NCBI GenBank assembly: GCA_035293565.1
Contig: DATGMP010000146.1
Location: 1-50,524 of the forward strand
From: DATGMP01 sp035293565
Lineage (GTDB): Bacteria; Pseudomonadota; Alphaproteobacteria; BOG-932; Roseiterribacteraceae
Direction: 5' to 3'
Length of the DNA: 50,524 nucleotides
Positions 50,285 to 50,524 of the stretch are shown in pieces. Both the position numbers and the translations under genes were made by a program. The stretch's first letter is position 1; the number at the start of each line of letters is the position of its first letter. The notes below the pieces were generated by a model, which searched no databases, was not told where the DNA came from, and was given only the letters and a program-made list of their open reading frames with translations.

Positions 50285-50524
50285 TCAACGGCGTTCGGTT
50301 CGCGCCTTCCCGAGAACTTTGGCGGTCGCGGTTTCGAGTTCCGCGATGAGGCGTTCGCACTCGGCTTTCCCGAGCGTCGCATTCTTATACCAGGAGCCTT
50401 AGCCTTTGACACACGCCCATGCCCTGGTGCCGATTGAGACGATACGTTCGGGGTCGTTGGCGATGAAGTTCCAGGCGTCTTCGCAGGCGGTCAGGATAGC
50501 ATCGTAGCTGTCCCACACGAGGCT
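50285..50524 (-). pseudogene. IS630-type transposase, C-terminal remnant with an in-frame stop (continues past window)
   Basis: Read on the minus strand, the window edge encodes V-W-D-S-Y-D-A-I-L-T-A-C-E-D-A-W-N-F, then I-V-S-I-G-T-R-A-W-A. This resembles the C-terminal end of IS630-family transposases (A-C-x-x-A-W-N ... S-I-G-T-R-x-W-A). A TAA stop falls at 50399-50401. The same frame then continues 37 more codons with protein-like composition (K-A-E-C-E-R-L-I-A-E-L-E-T-A-T-A-K-V-L-G) to a TGA at 50285-50287. Either the TAA is a nonsense mutation or a short unrelated frame follows. The end abuts the MotB-like stop directly. The catalytic DDE part lies outside the window. The family match is by eye. 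Confidence 0.5.

Overview
The window is about 50.5 kb of GC-rich, densely coding chromosomal DNA. Gene content and order point to an alphaproteobacterium, most likely from the Rhodospirillales or a related group. The signs are bamD-recN-ligA, serC-serA-hisZ-purA next to an RpoH-type sigma factor, one long yebC-ruvCAB-ybgC-tolQRAB-pal-cpoB-tilS-ftsH-glmM run, zapA next to 5-formyltetrahydrofolate cyclo-ligase, and tkt-gap-aldolase-thiE. The species call is inference; no rRNA or tRNA gene is present to anchor it.

Layout. (1) 1-4047, plus strand: the end of bamD, then recN and ligA (envelope assembly and DNA repair). (2) 4048-5475: a small accessory island with a VapBC toxin-antitoxin pair, palindromic candidate operators, a broken PaaI-type thioesterase and an unknown gene. 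(3) 5472-8354: a carboxylesterase, an N-formylglutamate amidohydrolase-like enzyme and a short-chain dehydrogenase. (4) 8450-12414, plus strand: an M13 metallopeptidase, rluD, and rpoH with possible 5' leader hairpins. (5) 12421-37036: almost 25 kb entirely on the minus strand. Read in the direction of transcription it carries a small coiled-coil gene, zapA, a probable 6S RNA, a folate enzyme, a YmdB-type phosphodiesterase, yebC, ruvCAB, ybgC, the complete Tol-Pal system, tilS, ftsH, glmM, thiD, the serine pathway genes serC and serA, hisZ, purA, and finally a large pseudokinase with a small membrane protein. (6) 37249-44019, plus strand: central carbon metabolism (transketolase, GAPDH, DhnA-type aldolase) with an inserted Na+/H+ antiporter and an unknown gene, ending in thiE. 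(7) 44016-46735: an F420-type oxidoreductase and the divergent epmA/efp pair. (8) 46757-50284, plus strand: suhB followed by a three-gene envelope cassette (an exported OmpA-like protein, a MotA/TolQ-like channel and a MotB-like protein). (9) 50285-50524: the broken 3' end of an IS630-type transposase.

Many genes overlap by 4 bp (ATGA or GTGA), so translational coupling is widespread. The window encodes two separate proton-channel envelope systems: classical TolQRAB-Pal at 26578-31903, and the less familiar MotA/MotB-like cassette at 47544-50284. That cassette and the pseudokinase/membrane-protein pair at 12421-15067 are the best candidates for undescribed biology. Smaller points of interest are a probable CTG start for cpoB, a 39-codon frame exactly filling the tolB-pal gap, an A/T-rich rare-codon patch inside rluD upstream of rpoH, and the absence of pgk from its usual place beside gap.
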